Assembly (NCBI GenBank): GCA_903871545.1
Contig: CAIQHG010000025.1
Location: forward strand, 62,001 to 126,000
Reading direction: 5' to 3'
Source of the DNA: an uncultured Burkholderiales bacterium
Lineage (GTDB): Bacteria > Pseudomonadota > Gammaproteobacteria > Burkholderiales > Burkholderiaceae_C
Length of the DNA stretch: 64,000 bases
This document shows, one piece after another, positions 30,999-40,641 of this stretch (position 1 is its first letter; every line of letters starts with the position of its first letter). The position numbers and the translations under genes are program-made. Under the pieces are notes generated by a model. The model was not told the DNA's origin. It saw only the letters and a list, made by a program, of their open reading frames with translations, and ran no database searches.

Positions 30999-31424
30999 TC
31001 ACTTTGTAGGAATCTTGGCTGAACCTTCAGCGGAGGCTGGCGCAGCTAAAGTGCTGCTGGGAACAGAAGAGTCATTTTTGCTGGTTGGGGTGGTGCCGGG
31101 AATTTGATTACTAATATCGTTATTTGGAAGGTTTGCGTTAAGGGGAACAGCTACGCCCTCCAACACACTACCCGTTCTTGAAACTTGGGGTTGACCAAAA
31201 AAGGCTAAGCCAAGAGTGGAGGCAAAGAAAACAGCGGCTAATACTGCCGTGGTTCGAGATAGAAAGTTAGCCCCTCCAGTCGCACCAAAAAGGCTTCCCG
31301 AACTCCCGCTTCCAAAAGCAGCGCCCATATCGGCACCCTTACCGTGTTGTAGCAAAATCAAACCTATCATCACCAGTGCCGACAAGATCTGAATCAAAAT
31401 AATAATGTTTATAACCCAATTCAT
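30999..31424 (-). CDS. secG: Preprotein translocase subunit SecG
   Basis: A 141-residue membrane protein with two helices (about residues 2-24 and 55-76) that aids SecYEG protein export. The GKGADMGAAFGSGSSGSLFG loop between them is the SecG signature. The C-terminal 65 residues are a Pro/Ser/Ala-rich tail, longer than in E. coli but common in this order. It follows tpiA, 82 bp away, on the same strand. Confidence 0.93.
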   Translation of the reverse strand: MNWVINIIILIQILSALVMIGLILLQHGKGADMGAAFGSGSSGSLFGATGGANFLSRTTAVLAAVFFASTLGLAFFGQPQVSRTGSVLEGVAVPLNANLPNNDISNQIPGTTPTSKNDSSVPSSTLAAPASAEGSAKIPTK

Positions 31425-31506
31425 TTTTTACTCCGGAATAATTCTCATTTAACCAAGATCGTTTGCGTATTTGCAAAAACCAAAAAAAATCTAACCCAAA
31501 CCTGTC

Positions 31507-32280
31507 CTAAGCCGATGCAATGATAGATAAAAAATCTACAGCCTTGAGCGAAGCCCCGCCAACCAAACCGCCGTCAATATCTCTTTGAGATAATAGGGTT
31601 TTGGCGTTTGCAGGATTCATGCTGCCACCATATAAAATGCGAATTCTTCTCCCATTTTCAGCCCCAGCCGCGTCCAATTGAGCCCTTAGTACGGCGTGAA
31701 CAGACTGCGCTTGCTCGGGCGTGGCTGTGAGCCCGGTTCCAATCGCCCAAACAGGCTCATAAGCCACCACAATCTCATTTATACAGTGCCCGTTTAGGTG
31801 AATAACGGCGGCTAGCTGCCTGCGAACCACAGCCTCAGTCATACCAGACTCGCGCTCTTGAGATGTCTCTCCAACGCAAACAATTGGAGTCATTCCTGCA
31901 CCCAGCGCACGTTTAGCTTTTATCGCCACTAGTTGATCTGTTTCATGATGAAACTGCCTGCGCTCTGAGTGACCAACAATCACGTAAGAGACCCCAAACT
32001 CTCTCAGCATAGAAACGGATATCTCGCCTGTGTAAGCACCTTCCTCGTGAGCGGATACATCTTGGGCTCCAAGTCCAATCGAGCCCCCTTTACTGCCTTG
32101 GATTTGATCGCTAATTTGAGTTTTAACTTGTTGCAAATAAACACTGGGAACACAAACAGCCGTGTCACATACATCAAAGCGTAAATCCGCTCTCAACAAT
32201 TGAGTGAGCAAATGGAAATTGGACTGGGCTGAGCCATTCATTTTCCAGTTGCCTACTATTAGTTTTTTTCCGTTTGTCAT
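31507..32280 (-). CDS. tpiA: Triosephosphate isomerase
   Basis: A 257-residue TIM barrel interconverting dihydroxyacetone phosphate and glyceraldehyde 3-phosphate. Catalytic residues are seen in GNWKMNGS (Asn and Lys), VIVGHSERR (His), and AYEPVWAIGTG (Glu), and the phosphate-binding YGGSMNP near the end. An upstream in-frame ATG at 32385 would add 35 residues with no counterpart in the family; I chose the ATG at 32280, right before the conserved KLIVGNWKMN. It heads the likely tpiA-secG-tRNA-nuo transcript. Confidence 0.95.
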   Translation of the reverse strand: MTNGKKLIVGNWKMNGSAQSNFHLLTQLLRADLRFDVCDTAVCVPSVYLQQVKTQISDQIQGSKGGSIGLGAQDVSAHEEGAYTGEISVSMLREFGVSYVIVGHSERRQFHHETDQLVAIKAKRALGAGMTPIVCVGETSQERESGMTEAVVRRQLAAVIHLNGHCINEIVVAYEPVWAIGTGLTATPEQAQSVHAVLRAQLDAAGAENGRRIRILYGGSMNPANAKTLLSQRDIDGGLVGGASLKAVDFLSIIASA

Positions 32281-32423
32281 TGCTCTGATTAACACTTTGA
32301 ATGTGATTGACTGTATATAGGGAAATTTCTTCAGAGTGATTAAAAAATCCAACACGTGTTTGGTTTTAACAATACGCTGAGACAAAACTCCTTAATTGAC
32401 AGTCTTAACCCATACCTCAGATG

Positions 32424-34649
32424 TCACTCCTCGTGATTAGCGGGCCCGTGATTATGCGGTGCAGAGGTGTCACCCCCTTGCTCATGATGATGGTGGTGAT
32501 CGCCGTGCGAGTCGTTCCCATGGGCCTCAACTTGTGGTTGCGCTGGAGGAGTTGGCACACGCTCTGACAACGCCTTCATAGACAATTTAACGCGCCCTTT
32601 TTCGTCGGTTTCCATGACTTTAACTCGAACGATTTGGCCCTCGGCTAAAACATCGCTTACTTTTGCAATGCGCTCGTGACTGATTTGACTGATGTGCAAC
32701 AAACCGTCTTTGCCAGGCAATAAATTGATCAATGCACCAAAGTCTAGAATCTTGGTTACGGGCCCTTCGTAAATTTTGCCAATTTCAACTTCAGCGGTAA
32801 TCTCCTCGATTCGCCGCTTAGCCTCCTCAGCTTTAGAGCCCTCACTAGAAGCAATTGTGATGACTCCGTCCTCAGAGATATCAATCTGAGTACCCGTCTC
32901 CTCGGTCAATGCACGAATCGTTGCGCCGCCTTTACCAATCAGGTCTCTAATTTTGTCGGGATTAATTTTCATCGTGTACAAACGCGGCGCAAAGTTACTG
33001 ATCTCTGTGTTGGCAGAGCCCATCGTCTCTTGCATGATGCCTAGGATATGAAGACGAGCCTCTTTAGCCTGAGCTAAGGCTACTTGCATAATCTCCTGCG
33101 TAATGCCTTGGATTTTGATGTCCATTTGCAAAGCTGTAATTCCATTAGGAGTTCCAGCAACTTTAAAGTCCATGTCGCCTAAATGATCCTCATCTCCTAA
33201 GATGTCCGTTAAAACTGCAAAACGATTTTCCTCCTTGATCAAACCCATCGCAATACCTGCAACATGGGCCTTCATAGGAACACCTGCATCCATTAAAGCC
33301 AAGCATCCACCGCACACAGAGGCCATTGAGGAGGATCCATTGGACTCAGTGATCTCAGAGACCACACGAACTGTGTAAGGAAACTCCTCTTTGGAGGGTA
33401 AACAAGCGACCAAAGCACGCTTGGCCAAGCGACCGTGTCCCACTTCACGTCGCTTTGTGCTTCCCATACGACCCACCTCACCCGTTGCAAACGGGGGCAT
33501 GTTGTAGTGGAACATGAATCTATCTTCAAATTCACCAGCTAAAGCATCGATCCGCTGGGCATCCCGATCGGTACCAAGCGTAGAGATCACTAAAGCCTGT
33601 GTCTCTCCTCTAGTAAAAAGTGCGGATCCGTGAGTACGGGGTAACACGCCCGTGCGAATCTCAATCGGGCGAACTGTTCTTGTGTCGCGACCGTCAATAC
33701 GGGGCTCACCTGAGAGAATTTGCCCACGCACAATGCGCGCTTCAATTTCAAACAATAGATTATCTAGTTTGGTTGAGTCAAACTCAGCACCTGCATGTGT
33801 AAGCGCAACTTTTACTGCCTCATAAGCCTCACGACAAGCCTGGGTTCTCGCCTGTTTGTTTCTAAGTTGATACGCTGCGTTTAAAGGTTCTTGGGCAAGC
33901 GCTTTAACCTTACCCTCGAACTCCTCGTCTCTTGCTGGAGCGGACCACTCCCATACAGGCTTTCCAGCCTCTTTCACTAATTCATGAATGGCGTCAATCA
34001 CAGTTTTACCGTGCTGATGACCGAACATGACTGCCCCAAGCATTATTTCCTCGGACAATTGCTTCGCCTCAGATTCAACCATCAACACAGCTGATTCAGT
34101 TCCAGCGACTACGAGCTCCATTGAGCTGTCTTTGCGCAAAGTCTGACCCGGGTTAAGAACGTACTCTCCGTTGATGTAGCCTACGCGTGCAGCTCCTATG
34201 GGACCACTAAAAGGAACTCCAGAGATGGATAAAGCCGCGGAGGCTCCAATCATTGCTGCGATGTCTGCATCCACTTCCGGGTTGAGTGACATTGTGTGTA
34301 TAACCACATGCACTTCGTTGTAAAAACCCTCTGGAAATAATGGGCGAATGGGTCGATCGATTAATCGACTCGTTAAAGTCTCAAGTTCACTGGGCTTTGC
34401 TTCGCGTTTGAAAAAGCTGCCTGGAATCTTTCCAGCAGCATAAGTCTTCTCAATATAGTCAACGGTCAAAGGAAAGAAGTCTTGACCGGGCTTGGATGAT
34501 TTAGAGGCAACTACAGTTGCCAGTACCACTGTGCCTTCAATATCCACCAGGACTGCACCCGATGCTTGGCGTGCAATTTCACCCGTCTCCATGGTGACCT
34601 TATGCTGACCCCACTGAAAAGTTTTCGTAACTTTGTTAAAAAGTGACAT
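32424..34649 (-). CDS. pnp: Polynucleotide phosphorylase
   Basis: A 741-residue 3'-5' exoribonuclease of the RNA degradosome. Two RNase PH domains (about residues 12-145 and 320-545), a KH domain (about 555-615, with the [10 protein letters not shown] loop) and an S1 domain (about 622-690) are in order. The [10 protein letters not shown] segment and [18 protein letters not shown] block are conserved. After the S1 domain a 40-residue tail is very rich in histidine (for example [11 protein letters not shown], then [12 protein letters not shown]), which is odd for the family. It lies downstream of rpsO in the usual order. Confidence 0.97.
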   Translation of the reverse strand: MSLFNKVTKTFQWGQHKVTMETGEIARQASGAVLVDIEGTVVLATVVASKSSKPGQDFFPLTVDYIEKTYAAGKIPGSFFKREAKPSELETLTSRLIDRPIRPLFPEGFYNEVHVVIHTMSLNPEVDADIAAMIGASAALSISGVPFSGPIGAARVGYINGEYVLNPGQTLRKDSSMELVVAGTESAVLMVESEAKQLSEEIMLGAVMFGHQHGKTVIDAIHELVKEAGKPVWEWSAPARDEEFEGKVKALAQEPLNAAYQLRNKQARTQACREAYEAVKVALTHAGAEFDSTKLDNLLFEIEARIVRGQILSGEPRIDGRDTRTVRPIEIRTGVLPRTHGSALFTRGETQALVISTLGTDRDAQRIDALAGEFEDRFMFHYNMPPFATGEVGRMGSTKRREVGHGRLAKRALVACLPSKEEFPYTVRVVSEITESNGSSSMASVCGGCLALMDAGVPMKAHVAGIAMGLIKEENRFAVLTDILGDEDHLGDMDFKVAGTPNGITALQMDIKIQGITQEIMQVALAQAKEARLHILGIMQETMGSANTEISNFAPRLYTMKINPDKIRDLIGKGGATIRALTEETGTQIDISEDGVITIASSEGSKAEEAKRRIEEITAEVEIGKIYEGPVTKILDFGALINLLPGKDGLLHISQISHERIAKVSDVLAEGQIVRVKVMETDEKGRVKLSMKALSERVPTPPAQPQVEAHGNDSHGDHHHHHEQGGDTSAPHNHGPANHEE

Positions 34650-34738
34650 ATGTTTTCTCCAAATTTTTAAAACATTAAGGGCTAATTGGGCCGCCCTTTA
34701 AAGGCCTGGAGAAGAAAAGAATTATCAGAACACGATGC

Positions 34739-34799
34739 CATTCCAAAAAACTTACAAATCAATATTTGATCCGTAAAAACAAACCCGTCTTTTGGAATG
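34739..34799 (-). promoter_or_regulatory. Long imperfect hairpin in the pnp leader
   Basis: On the minus strand, about 90 nt upstream of the pnp start, a perfect 10-bp inverted repeat CATTCCAAAA/TTTTGGAATG (34790-34799 with 34739-34748) encloses further pairings (TTAC/GTAA and AAAT/ATTT). In E. coli, pnp is autoregulated through an RNase III-cut leader hairpin; this element has the right place to do the same. Confidence 0.5.
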
Positions 34800-34854
34800 A
34801 CACAGCTTCAGCCCTGCTTAACTCTTGGCTACTCCGCGAAAATAACAATACCCC

Positions 34855-34893
34855 TAAAATACAAAACGCCTGAGCTAATAACTAACTCAGGCG
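34855..34893 (-). terminator. Rho-independent terminator of rpsO
   Basis: On the minus strand, 8-bp GC-rich stem CGCCTGAG/CTCAGGCG (34867-34893) with an 11-nt loop, followed by a T-rich run ending near 34855. It lies about 50 bp after the rpsO stop and before the pnp leader. Confidence 0.85.
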
Positions 34894-34940
34894 CCTGGAT
34901 TGAAAGCATATTCAAAAATTTATACTCTTGCGCCAAAAAA

Positions 34941-35204
34941 TTACTTACGCAAACCTAATTTTGCAATTAACTGGGTGTAACGATCTGCGTCTTTAGATTT
35001 CAAATAATCTAACAACTTACGACGGCGACTCACCATACGAAGCAGTCCTCTGCGTCCGTGGTGATCTTTGGCGTGAGTTTTAAAATGGGGTGTTAGCTCG
35101 TTGATACGAGCTGTTAAAAGAGCGACCTGGACCTCAGGACTCCCTGTGTCATTTGCACTTCGTGCATTAGCCTTGACGACTTCCGACGTTTGTTGAATGT
35201 TCAT
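34941..35204 (-). CDS. rpsO: 30S ribosomal protein S15
   Basis: An 87-residue primary rRNA-binding protein of the small subunit. The [19 protein letters not shown] and [19 protein letters not shown] blocks are the S15 signature. An upstream ATG at 35234 would add ten residues; ATG 35204 fits the family length and has a GGA ribosome-binding site 7 nt upstream. Terminator and pnp follow. Confidence 0.97.
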   Translation of the reverse strand: MNIQQTSEVVKANARSANDTGSPEVQVALLTARINELTPHFKTHAKDHHGRRGLLRMVSRRRKLLDYLKSKDADRYTQLIAKLGLRK

Positions 35205-35307
35205 TTGATTTCCAAAAAGTTTTACATGCGCCAACAGCCGGAAATGCCAGATGGCGTGATTTTTTTACCCGCTACGCCTTATTAGAGCGTTCGTTGGTAA
35301 GCCCTAA

Positions 35308-35313
35308 ATTATA
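35308..35313 (-). promoter_or_regulatory. Candidate -10 box of the rpsO promoter
   Basis: A perfect TATAAT on the minus strand with no good -35 hexamer at 17 bp. It would give a leader of about 95 nt with a GGCGT/ACGCC stem, a place where S15 often represses its own translation. Read by eye only. Confidence 0.4.
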
Positions 35314-35430
35314 ACTTATTCAGAATCAATCCCCTTAAATTAGCACAATTGAATTCGTCAGGCAAAAAATTGATTAATAAAATAACACCAAATAACTAAT
35401 AATTAAAATTTATGAACTATTTTAAATTAT

Positions 35431-36600
35431 TTATTTGGCTTGCGTATGAAGCCATTCCTGCAATCTATGAATACCTAGAGTTAAACGCGAGGGTTCCTTT
35501 GACGCAAAACACCAGCGAAACCATTCACTTGACTCTTTTGCAAAAGCCTCCCCAGGAGCGACTCCTAGCCCGACTTGTTGGACCAGTTTTTTTGAAACCG
35601 TTAAAGAGTTGCTATGTCCGTTTATTTTAAAGAATGCATACATCCCCCCTCTAGGAGTCGTGAGCTCTACACCCTCAATAGCTTTAAGACCATTACAAAG
35701 GATATCGCGGCATGACTTTAGATGAGACACAACCCTTGGAGTCACTTCATGGGCTCGTTCAAGAGCGACTAGGCCCGCTCTTTGAGTGAAAAGACTTGCA
35801 CAAGAAGTATTGAATTCAATTAACTTACCAATTGAGCTTAAGATTTTTGCAGGCGCAACCATCCACCCTAAACGCCAACCCGTCATCAAAAAGCTTTTAG
35901 AAAAACTGTGAACTACGATTAAAGAGTCGTCAGCTCGGCTTATGTCTAAAAAACTAGGTGCGCACCCGTTAACTGTTTTTTCATAATACAAGTTCTCATA
36001 AACTTCATCTGCCAAGACCCATATACCCATCTCCCTGCAGTGCTCAAGAATCTTCATTTGCTCGTCACGAGTGAGGGTCCATCCCGTTGGATTATTGGGC
36101 GAGTTGAGGATCAACAACCTCACAGAGGGCTTTAACGCACCTAAAAGGGACTCCATATCTAACTCCCAGGCTCCTCCCGTGGGAGCCAGGGGTACAGAGG
36201 TCAACTTTGCACCCATGATCAAAGCTTGTGCACATAAATTAGGCCACAGAGGAGTCAGCACAACCACTTCATCACCAGGGGAAATTAGTGCTTGACATGC
36301 GATCATCAACGCATTCACCCCGCCTGAGGTTACAGCGATACGCTCAATACCTATCTCTAAAGGTCCATGACGCCTGCTCATTTCTTTTGCTATCGCGTGC
36401 CTCAACTCAAGAAGTCCCAAGTTATGAGTGTAAAAAGTCTCCCCTCGCTCCAAAGACTCAATTGCAGCACGGCGAATAAACTCTGGAGTGACCTCATCAC
36501 TCTCACCAAACCAAAACGCTAGAACATCACTTCTGCCCATAGCCTCATTAGCTAACTCGCGTATTTTGGACTCTTCAAGGTTTTGGATAAGTTGACGCAT
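35431..36600 (-). CDS. Class I/II pyridoxal-phosphate aminotransferase
   Basis: A 389-residue fold-type I aminotransferase. The AVTSGGVNALMIACQAL region, the LNSPNNPTGW block (about residue 166) with the PLP-binding Asn, the VLADEVYENLYY block and the Schiff-base lysine in HSFSKSFLMTGWRLGW (about 232-247) are present, with a C-terminal arginine block. The closest groups I recognise are aspartate/alanine-type aminotransferases that act with 2-oxo acids. The substrate cannot be set from sequence and neighbours give no hint. Confidence 0.88.
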   Translation of the reverse strand: MRQLIQNLEESKIRELANEAMGRSDVLAFWFGESDEVTPEFIRRAAIESLERGETFYTHNLGLLELRHAIAKEMSRRHGPLEIGIERIAVTSGGVNALMIACQALISPGDEVVVLTPLWPNLCAQALIMGAKLTSVPLAPTGGAWELDMESLLGALKPSVRLLILNSPNNPTGWTLTRDEQMKILEHCREMGIWVLADEVYENLYYEKTVNGCAPSFLDISRADDSLIVVHSFSKSFLMTGWRLGWMVAPAKILSSIGKLIEFNTSCASLFTQRAGLVALERAHEVTPRVVSHLKSCRDILCNGLKAIEGVELTTPRGGMYAFFKINGHSNSLTVSKKLVQQVGLGVAPGEAFAKESSEWFRWCFASKEPSRLTLGIHRLQEWLHTQAK

Positions 36601-36724
36601 CTTTAATTGGGTTTTTGGGGAAAATAGATATTTGAAAGATTCTAATTTTAGAAAATTTTTGCAATTGGGGCGTTCATCAGAAATTTCAAGGGTTTAAGAT
36701 GAAAAATAAACTTACGCCCAATAA

Positions 36725-36752
36725 CTTGAAAAAAGGGTCTCTGTGCCCACCT
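36725..36752 (+). promoter_or_regulatory. Heat-shock (sigma-32-type) promoter of the hsp20 gene
   Basis: CTTGAAA at 36725-36731, a 14-bp spacer and CCCACCT at 36746-36752 match the sigma-32 pattern (CTTGAAA, 13-15 bp, CCCCATnT) with few changes. It lies about 115 bp before the ATG of a small heat-shock protein, which supports it. The leader that follows holds a perfect 10-bp hairpin (36791-36821). Confidence 0.7.
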
Positions 36753-36867
36753 AGTGTTTACACAGCGAAGGCTTAAGGCCTACCAGTTCAGATTAATTTA
36801 ATTCAAGTAACTAAATTAATCCACTGCATCTCAATCATTTCACCGTTCAAGTTTAAAGGAAATTCAA

Positions 36868-37230
36868 ATGTTTTTATCTGCCGTGACCACCCCCACTTAC
36901 CCCAGGGATAATTTAGTATCTTTTGAGCGATTTATTGACGGGGTCATGAAGACCTCTCAAAAGCCTAAATTTGAGCAAGACGCGAGTCAATACAAAATGG
37001 AAATAGATATCCCGGGAGTCTCCAAAGATCAGGTTAATATCTCGATTGAGGGACATATTGTTCGTTTTAAAACAACCGAGCAAGCTAAGCGTAGCTACAG
37101 CGAAGGGTACGAATTACCCGGAGAAATCGACCCAACCACTAGTACAGCAAAACTTGAGGACGGGGTTCTTTACTTAACTTTAGCCAAAAAAGTGCAAATG
37201 AGCAAAGCAAGCACTTTGCCCGTTTTATAA
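36868..37230 (+). CDS. Small heat-shock protein, Hsp20/alpha-crystallin family
   Basis: A 120-residue holdase chaperone, at the short end for the family. The alpha-crystallin domain spans about residues 36-108: YKMEIDIPGVSKDQVNISIEG opens it (in two strands) and AKLEDGVLYLTLAKK closes it with the A-x-x-x-n-G-V-L motif. The C-terminal LPV is an IxI-type motif that docks in neighbouring subunits. A clear ribosome-binding site AAAGGAAA precedes the ATG. It is convergent with tsaD and stands alone behind its own heat-shock promoter. Confidence 0.92.
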   Translation: MFLSAVTTPTYPRDNLVSFERFIDGVMKTSQKPKFEQDASQYKMEIDIPGVSKDQVNISIEGHIVRFKTTEQAKRSYSEGYELPGEIDPTTSTAKLEDGVLYLTLAKKVQMSKASTLPVL

Positions 37231-37237
37231 ATCTTGT

Positions 37238-38299
37238 TTAAACGTTAATTTGATCTAACGGCCAGCGCGGATTGACCTCAAAGGAATAGATCTTTGATGG
37301 GAGTTCGCGTTGGGTCTGTATTCTCATTGCTCCAGCCATTGCGATCATAGCGCCGTTGTCGGTACAAAACTCTAATTCTGGGTGGTGAACCCTAACCCCA
37401 ATTTTCTTACATTCCACGCTTAAAGACTCTCTTAGAGATTTATTGGCGCCTACCCCCCCGGCTACAACCAAACAAGACAAGCCTGTTTGATTTAAGGCTT
37501 TTAAAGATTTTCTCACCAACACATCAACAATAGCTGCTTGAGTGGACGCGGCTATGTTAGCGCGCTCATTAATTAGCCGATCACCTAGTTTTTTGCACTG
37601 CGTTAGGACCGAAGTTTTTAATCCAGCAAAAGAAAAATTCAGATCCTTGCTATGCAAAAGGGGTCTGGGAAAATCATACGCGCTTGGGTCCCCCAACTGA
37701 GCCAATTCAGAGAGCGCTCTTCCCCCCGGATAATCGATACCCAGTAATTTAGCAGATTTATCAAAAGCCTCTCCAGCTGCGTCATCAATGGACTCCCCCA
37801 ATAGCTCATATTGGCCTACACCCTCAACCCTCATCAGTTGGGTATGTCCACCAGAAACCAGTAGAGCGACAAACGGAAAAGAAGGGGGATCGCGGCTTAA
37901 AAACGGTGATAGTAAATGTCCCTCCAAGTGGTGTATCCCCATCACAGGCTTGTCTAAAGCCGCCCCCAGCGAACATGCCACACCCGCTCCAACAAGTAAT
38001 GCGCCTGCCAAACCAGGGCCTTTTGTAAAAGCGATGACGTCTATCTCATCAAACTCTTTATTTGCCAAAGACATCACAGATTCAGCCAGGGGCACAACTC
38101 GTTGAATATGGTCTCTGCTGGCGAGCTCAGGCACTACGCCGCCATATGGAATGTGTAAGGCGATTTGAGAATGCAGGGCGTGCGAAAGTAACTCTGGCCA
38201 AGTCTGTGGCGTTGAATTGCTTGCTCGTTCGTTGTCCTTTATTTCTACTAATGCCACTCCCGTTTCATCACAAGAGGACTCAATTCCGAGAATTAGCAC
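37238..38299 (-). CDS. tsaD: tRNA N6-adenosine threonylcarbamoyltransferase TsaD
   Basis: A 353-residue ASKHA-fold protein that, with TsaB and TsaE, transfers threonylcarbamoyl to A37 of ANN-decoding tRNAs. The metal histidines are in [11 protein letters not shown] (about residues 112-122), the nucleotide-binding LVSGGHTQL follows, and the N-terminal [15 protein letters not shown] is canonical. TsaB and TsaE are not in the window. It converges with hsp20 (7 bp between stops). Confidence 0.97.
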   Translation of the reverse strand: MLILGIESSCDETGVALVEIKDNERASNSTPQTWPELLSHALHSQIALHIPYGGVVPELASRDHIQRVVPLAESVMSLANKEFDEIDVIAFTKGPGLAGALLVGAGVACSLGAALDKPVMGIHHLEGHLLSPFLSRDPPSFPFVALLVSGGHTQLMRVEGVGQYELLGESIDDAAGEAFDKSAKLLGIDYPGGRALSELAQLGDPSAYDFPRPLLHSKDLNFSFAGLKTSVLTQCKKLGDRLINERANIAASTQAAIVDVLVRKSLKALNQTGLSCLVVAGGVGANKSLRESLSVECKKIGVRVHHPELEFCTDNGAMIAMAGAMRIQTQRELPSKIYSFEVNPRWPLDQINV

Positions 38300-38347
38300 A
38301 CTAAACCTTTGGCGCGTAATTTATTGAACGCTTTGTCTGGCTTTTGT

Positions 38348-39808
38348 TCAAAATCCATGCGAACCCAGACTTACCGAGACTTGTTTTACCTCGGTGTAGC
38401 TGTTTAAGATTCCCTCGAGCGAGAACTCTCGCCCAGCGCCGCTTTGTTTCATTCCCCCGTAAGAGTGGCCGATAGCTTGACCACCACCTTGGTTAACAAG
38501 TACCCAGCCTGCTTGTAGCTCATGAGCCATTCTTAAGGCTGGTGCGCCAGCTCTTGACCAAACAAAAGCAGCCAGACCATACTCAGATGAGTTGGCTTGC
38601 TTGATCACATCAGCCTCACTAGACCAAGTGGAGACCGAAAGCACAGGCCCAAAGACCTCCTCATGAGTCATCCTTGTAGATTCGGGTAAATTTAAGAATA
38701 TTGTTGGCTCAAAGAAATAACCCTCAGACATGGGTCCACTCTCACTCGGTAGGCCACCTAAGATTAGAGCGTTGGGGTGGGCCTGCATTGCCTCTTTTAC
38801 GTAAGAGCAGACGCGGTTGAACTGCTTTAAATTAACTAAGCTTCCGGCGTCTGTTTTTTCTTCTAAGGCATTGCCAATTTGAAATTTCTTTAGCTTAGCA
38901 ACTAGTTTTTCCAAAAACTTGTCTGCAATCGATTCGTGTACGTAAACCCTGGATCCGGCGGTACAAGATTGGCCTTGCCGGGAAAATCTCATGGCGGTGA
39001 TAACACCGTCGGTTGTGAAATCTAAATCCACATCGGGGAATACAATTTGTGGGCTCTTGCCACCTAATTCCAAAGAAACTGCTGCGATTCTTTGACTCGC
39101 ACTTGCCAAAATGGATCTGCCAACAGCTGTTGAGCCAGTAAAAGAAACTTTTGGAACATCTGGGTGCTCAGCAAGAGGTGCGCCGCACTCCAAGCCGTAT
39201 CCGGTGATCACATTCAAAACTCCTGCAGGTAAGAACTCATTACAAATTCGGCCCATCTCCAACACAGCTAAGGGTGCATCCTCAGCAGTTTTAAGCACGA
39301 CTGTATTGCCCGTCATGATGGCTGGAGCGATTTTTAATGCTGCCAACATGAGCGGTGCATTCCAAGGAACAATGGCACCCACCACACCGTAAGGTTCGCG
39401 TCGGGTGTAATCCAGGTTCTCAACATTAAGAAACATGGTGTTGCCCTTAATCTCGCGGGAAATTCCAGCGACGTACCTAAATACCTCAATCACTATGCTC
39501 ACCTCACCACGGCTTTGGGTTCGAAGGGCGTTTCCGTTCTCGGTGCTGATTAAACGTGCAAGCTCCTCACGCTTTTGCTCTAGCGCGTCCGTAATGGCGT
39601 AAAGCATTTTCCCTCGGTCTGGGGCAGAAGTGCGCGACCAAGTAGCGAAAGCCGCCTTAGCAGCTTTTACGGCTAAATCAACGTCCTCTTTTCTTGCTCT
39701 TGGTACCTGGGCGAAGATAGTTTTGATAGAGGGGTTCTCAATGTCTATCCATTCACCTTGCACGCTACCTACACCTTTACCGTTAATGATCATTTGAACG
39801 CGGTTCAT
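38348..39808 (-). CDS. NAD(P)-dependent aldehyde dehydrogenase
   Basis: A 486-residue aldehyde dehydrogenase. The cofactor block VTFTGSTAVGR, the general-base Glu in LELGGKSPQIVF, the catalytic Cys in RQGQSCTAGSRVYV, and the C-terminal YGGMKQSGAGREF are intact. It is the last gene of the importer operon that begins with the substrate-binding protein at 44.6 kb, 49 bp after livF, so it probably oxidises an aldehyde made from the imported compound. The exact substrate is unknown; betaine-, vanillin- and semialdehyde-type enzymes all share these motifs. Confidence 0.92.
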   Translation of the reverse strand: MNRVQMIINGKGVGSVQGEWIDIENPSIKTIFAQVPRARKEDVDLAVKAAKAAFATWSRTSAPDRGKMLYAITDALEQKREELARLISTENGNALRTQSRGEVSIVIEVFRYVAGISREIKGNTMFLNVENLDYTRREPYGVVGAIVPWNAPLMLAALKIAPAIMTGNTVVLKTAEDAPLAVLEMGRICNEFLPAGVLNVITGYGLECGAPLAEHPDVPKVSFTGSTAVGRSILASASQRIAAVSLELGGKSPQIVFPDVDLDFTTDGVITAMRFSRQGQSCTAGSRVYVHESIADKFLEKLVAKLKKFQIGNALEEKTDAGSLVNLKQFNRVCSYVKEAMQAHPNALILGGLPSESGPMSEGYFFEPTIFLNLPESTRMTHEEVFGPVLSVSTWSSEADVIKQANSSEYGLAAFVWSRAGAPALRMAHELQAGWVLVNQGGGQAIGHSYGGMKQSGAGREFSLEGILNSYTEVKQVSVSLGSHGF

Positions 39809-39857
39809 ATCTCTATCATCCTTTTAAAAAATATATTTTTCCCTAATCCATTCTAAA

Positions 39858-40631
39858 TTAAACACTTAAATATTCTTTTAATATTTGTTGGTTATCGTTT
39901 AATTCTTTCATACTAGAGGCGTGTTTAATCTGGCCCTTCTCTAATATATAAGCCCTGTCACAGACCCAACCGGCAAAGTGTAGGTTTTGTTCCGATAACA
40001 AAATACTCACACCCTGGGCTTTGAGCTTCAAAATGGTCTCCCCCATTTGCTCTACGATGATAGGAGCAATTCCCTCTGAAGGCTCATCTAGCAGCAAAAC
40101 AATAGGGTTTCCCATTAAAGTTCTTGCAACACTCAGCATTTGCTGCTCGCCCCCACTCATTTGAGAGCCCAGGCGTTTGGGCATATTTCCTAAATTTGGA
40201 AATAACGAAAATATAGCATCTACAGTCCAGTAAGGTACCGGGTCCCCGTTTGGAAAGAAACGAGCAACTTGACGACCTACGCTTAAATTTTCAAGGACCG
40301 AAAGATCGGAGAAAATTCGTCGATCCTCAGGCACAAAACCGAGTCCTTTTTGGCTAATTTGAAAAGGTTCTAATTTTCCGATTTCATCCCCTAAAAAACT
40401 TATTTCTCCAGATCTTTTAGACATTAATCCCATCAAAGCGCGAAGCGTAGTAGATTTCCCCGCTCCATTTCTTCCCATGAGGGCAACTACCTCCCCCGGA
40501 CATACACTAAGACTGACGTCAAATAAAATTTGTGCAGCCCCGTACCAAGCGTTTAATTTTCTACACTCAAGTAATGCTTGAGGGGTGTTTACTGATTCAA
40601 CGGGCTCACTTTGGGTATTGTATTTATTCAT
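39858..40631 (-). CDS. livF: Branched-chain amino acid-type ABC transporter ATPase LivF
   Basis: A 257-residue ATPase of the Liv/Urt family. Walker A is GRNGAGKST (about residues 51-59), the signature is MSGGEQQMLSVAR and Walker B is VLLLDEPSEGIAP. An ATG at 40676 would give 15 more residues and overlap livG by 35 bp; the ATG at 40631 fits the family better, but neither has a strong ribosome-binding site. It pairs with LivG at the cytosolic face. Confidence 0.9.
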   Translation of the reverse strand: MNKYNTQSEPVESVNTPQALLECRKLNAWYGAAQILFDVSLSVCPGEVVALMGRNGAGKSTTLRALMGLMSKRSGEISFLGDEIGKLEPFQISQKGLGFVPEDRRIFSDLSVLENLSVGRQVARFFPNGDPVPYWTVDAIFSLFPNLGNMPKRLGSQMSGGEQQMLSVARTLMGNPIVLLLDEPSEGIAPIIVEQMGETILKLKAQGVSILLSEQNLHFAGWVCDRAYILEKGQIKHASSMKELNDNQQILKEYLSV

Positions 40632-40641
40632 GTGAAAGGTT

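Noticed and set aside
32281-32385. N-terminal extension of triosephosphate isomerase
   Set aside because: Adds 35 residues before the conserved KLIVGNWKMN start, unlike any family member; a better ATG is at 32280.
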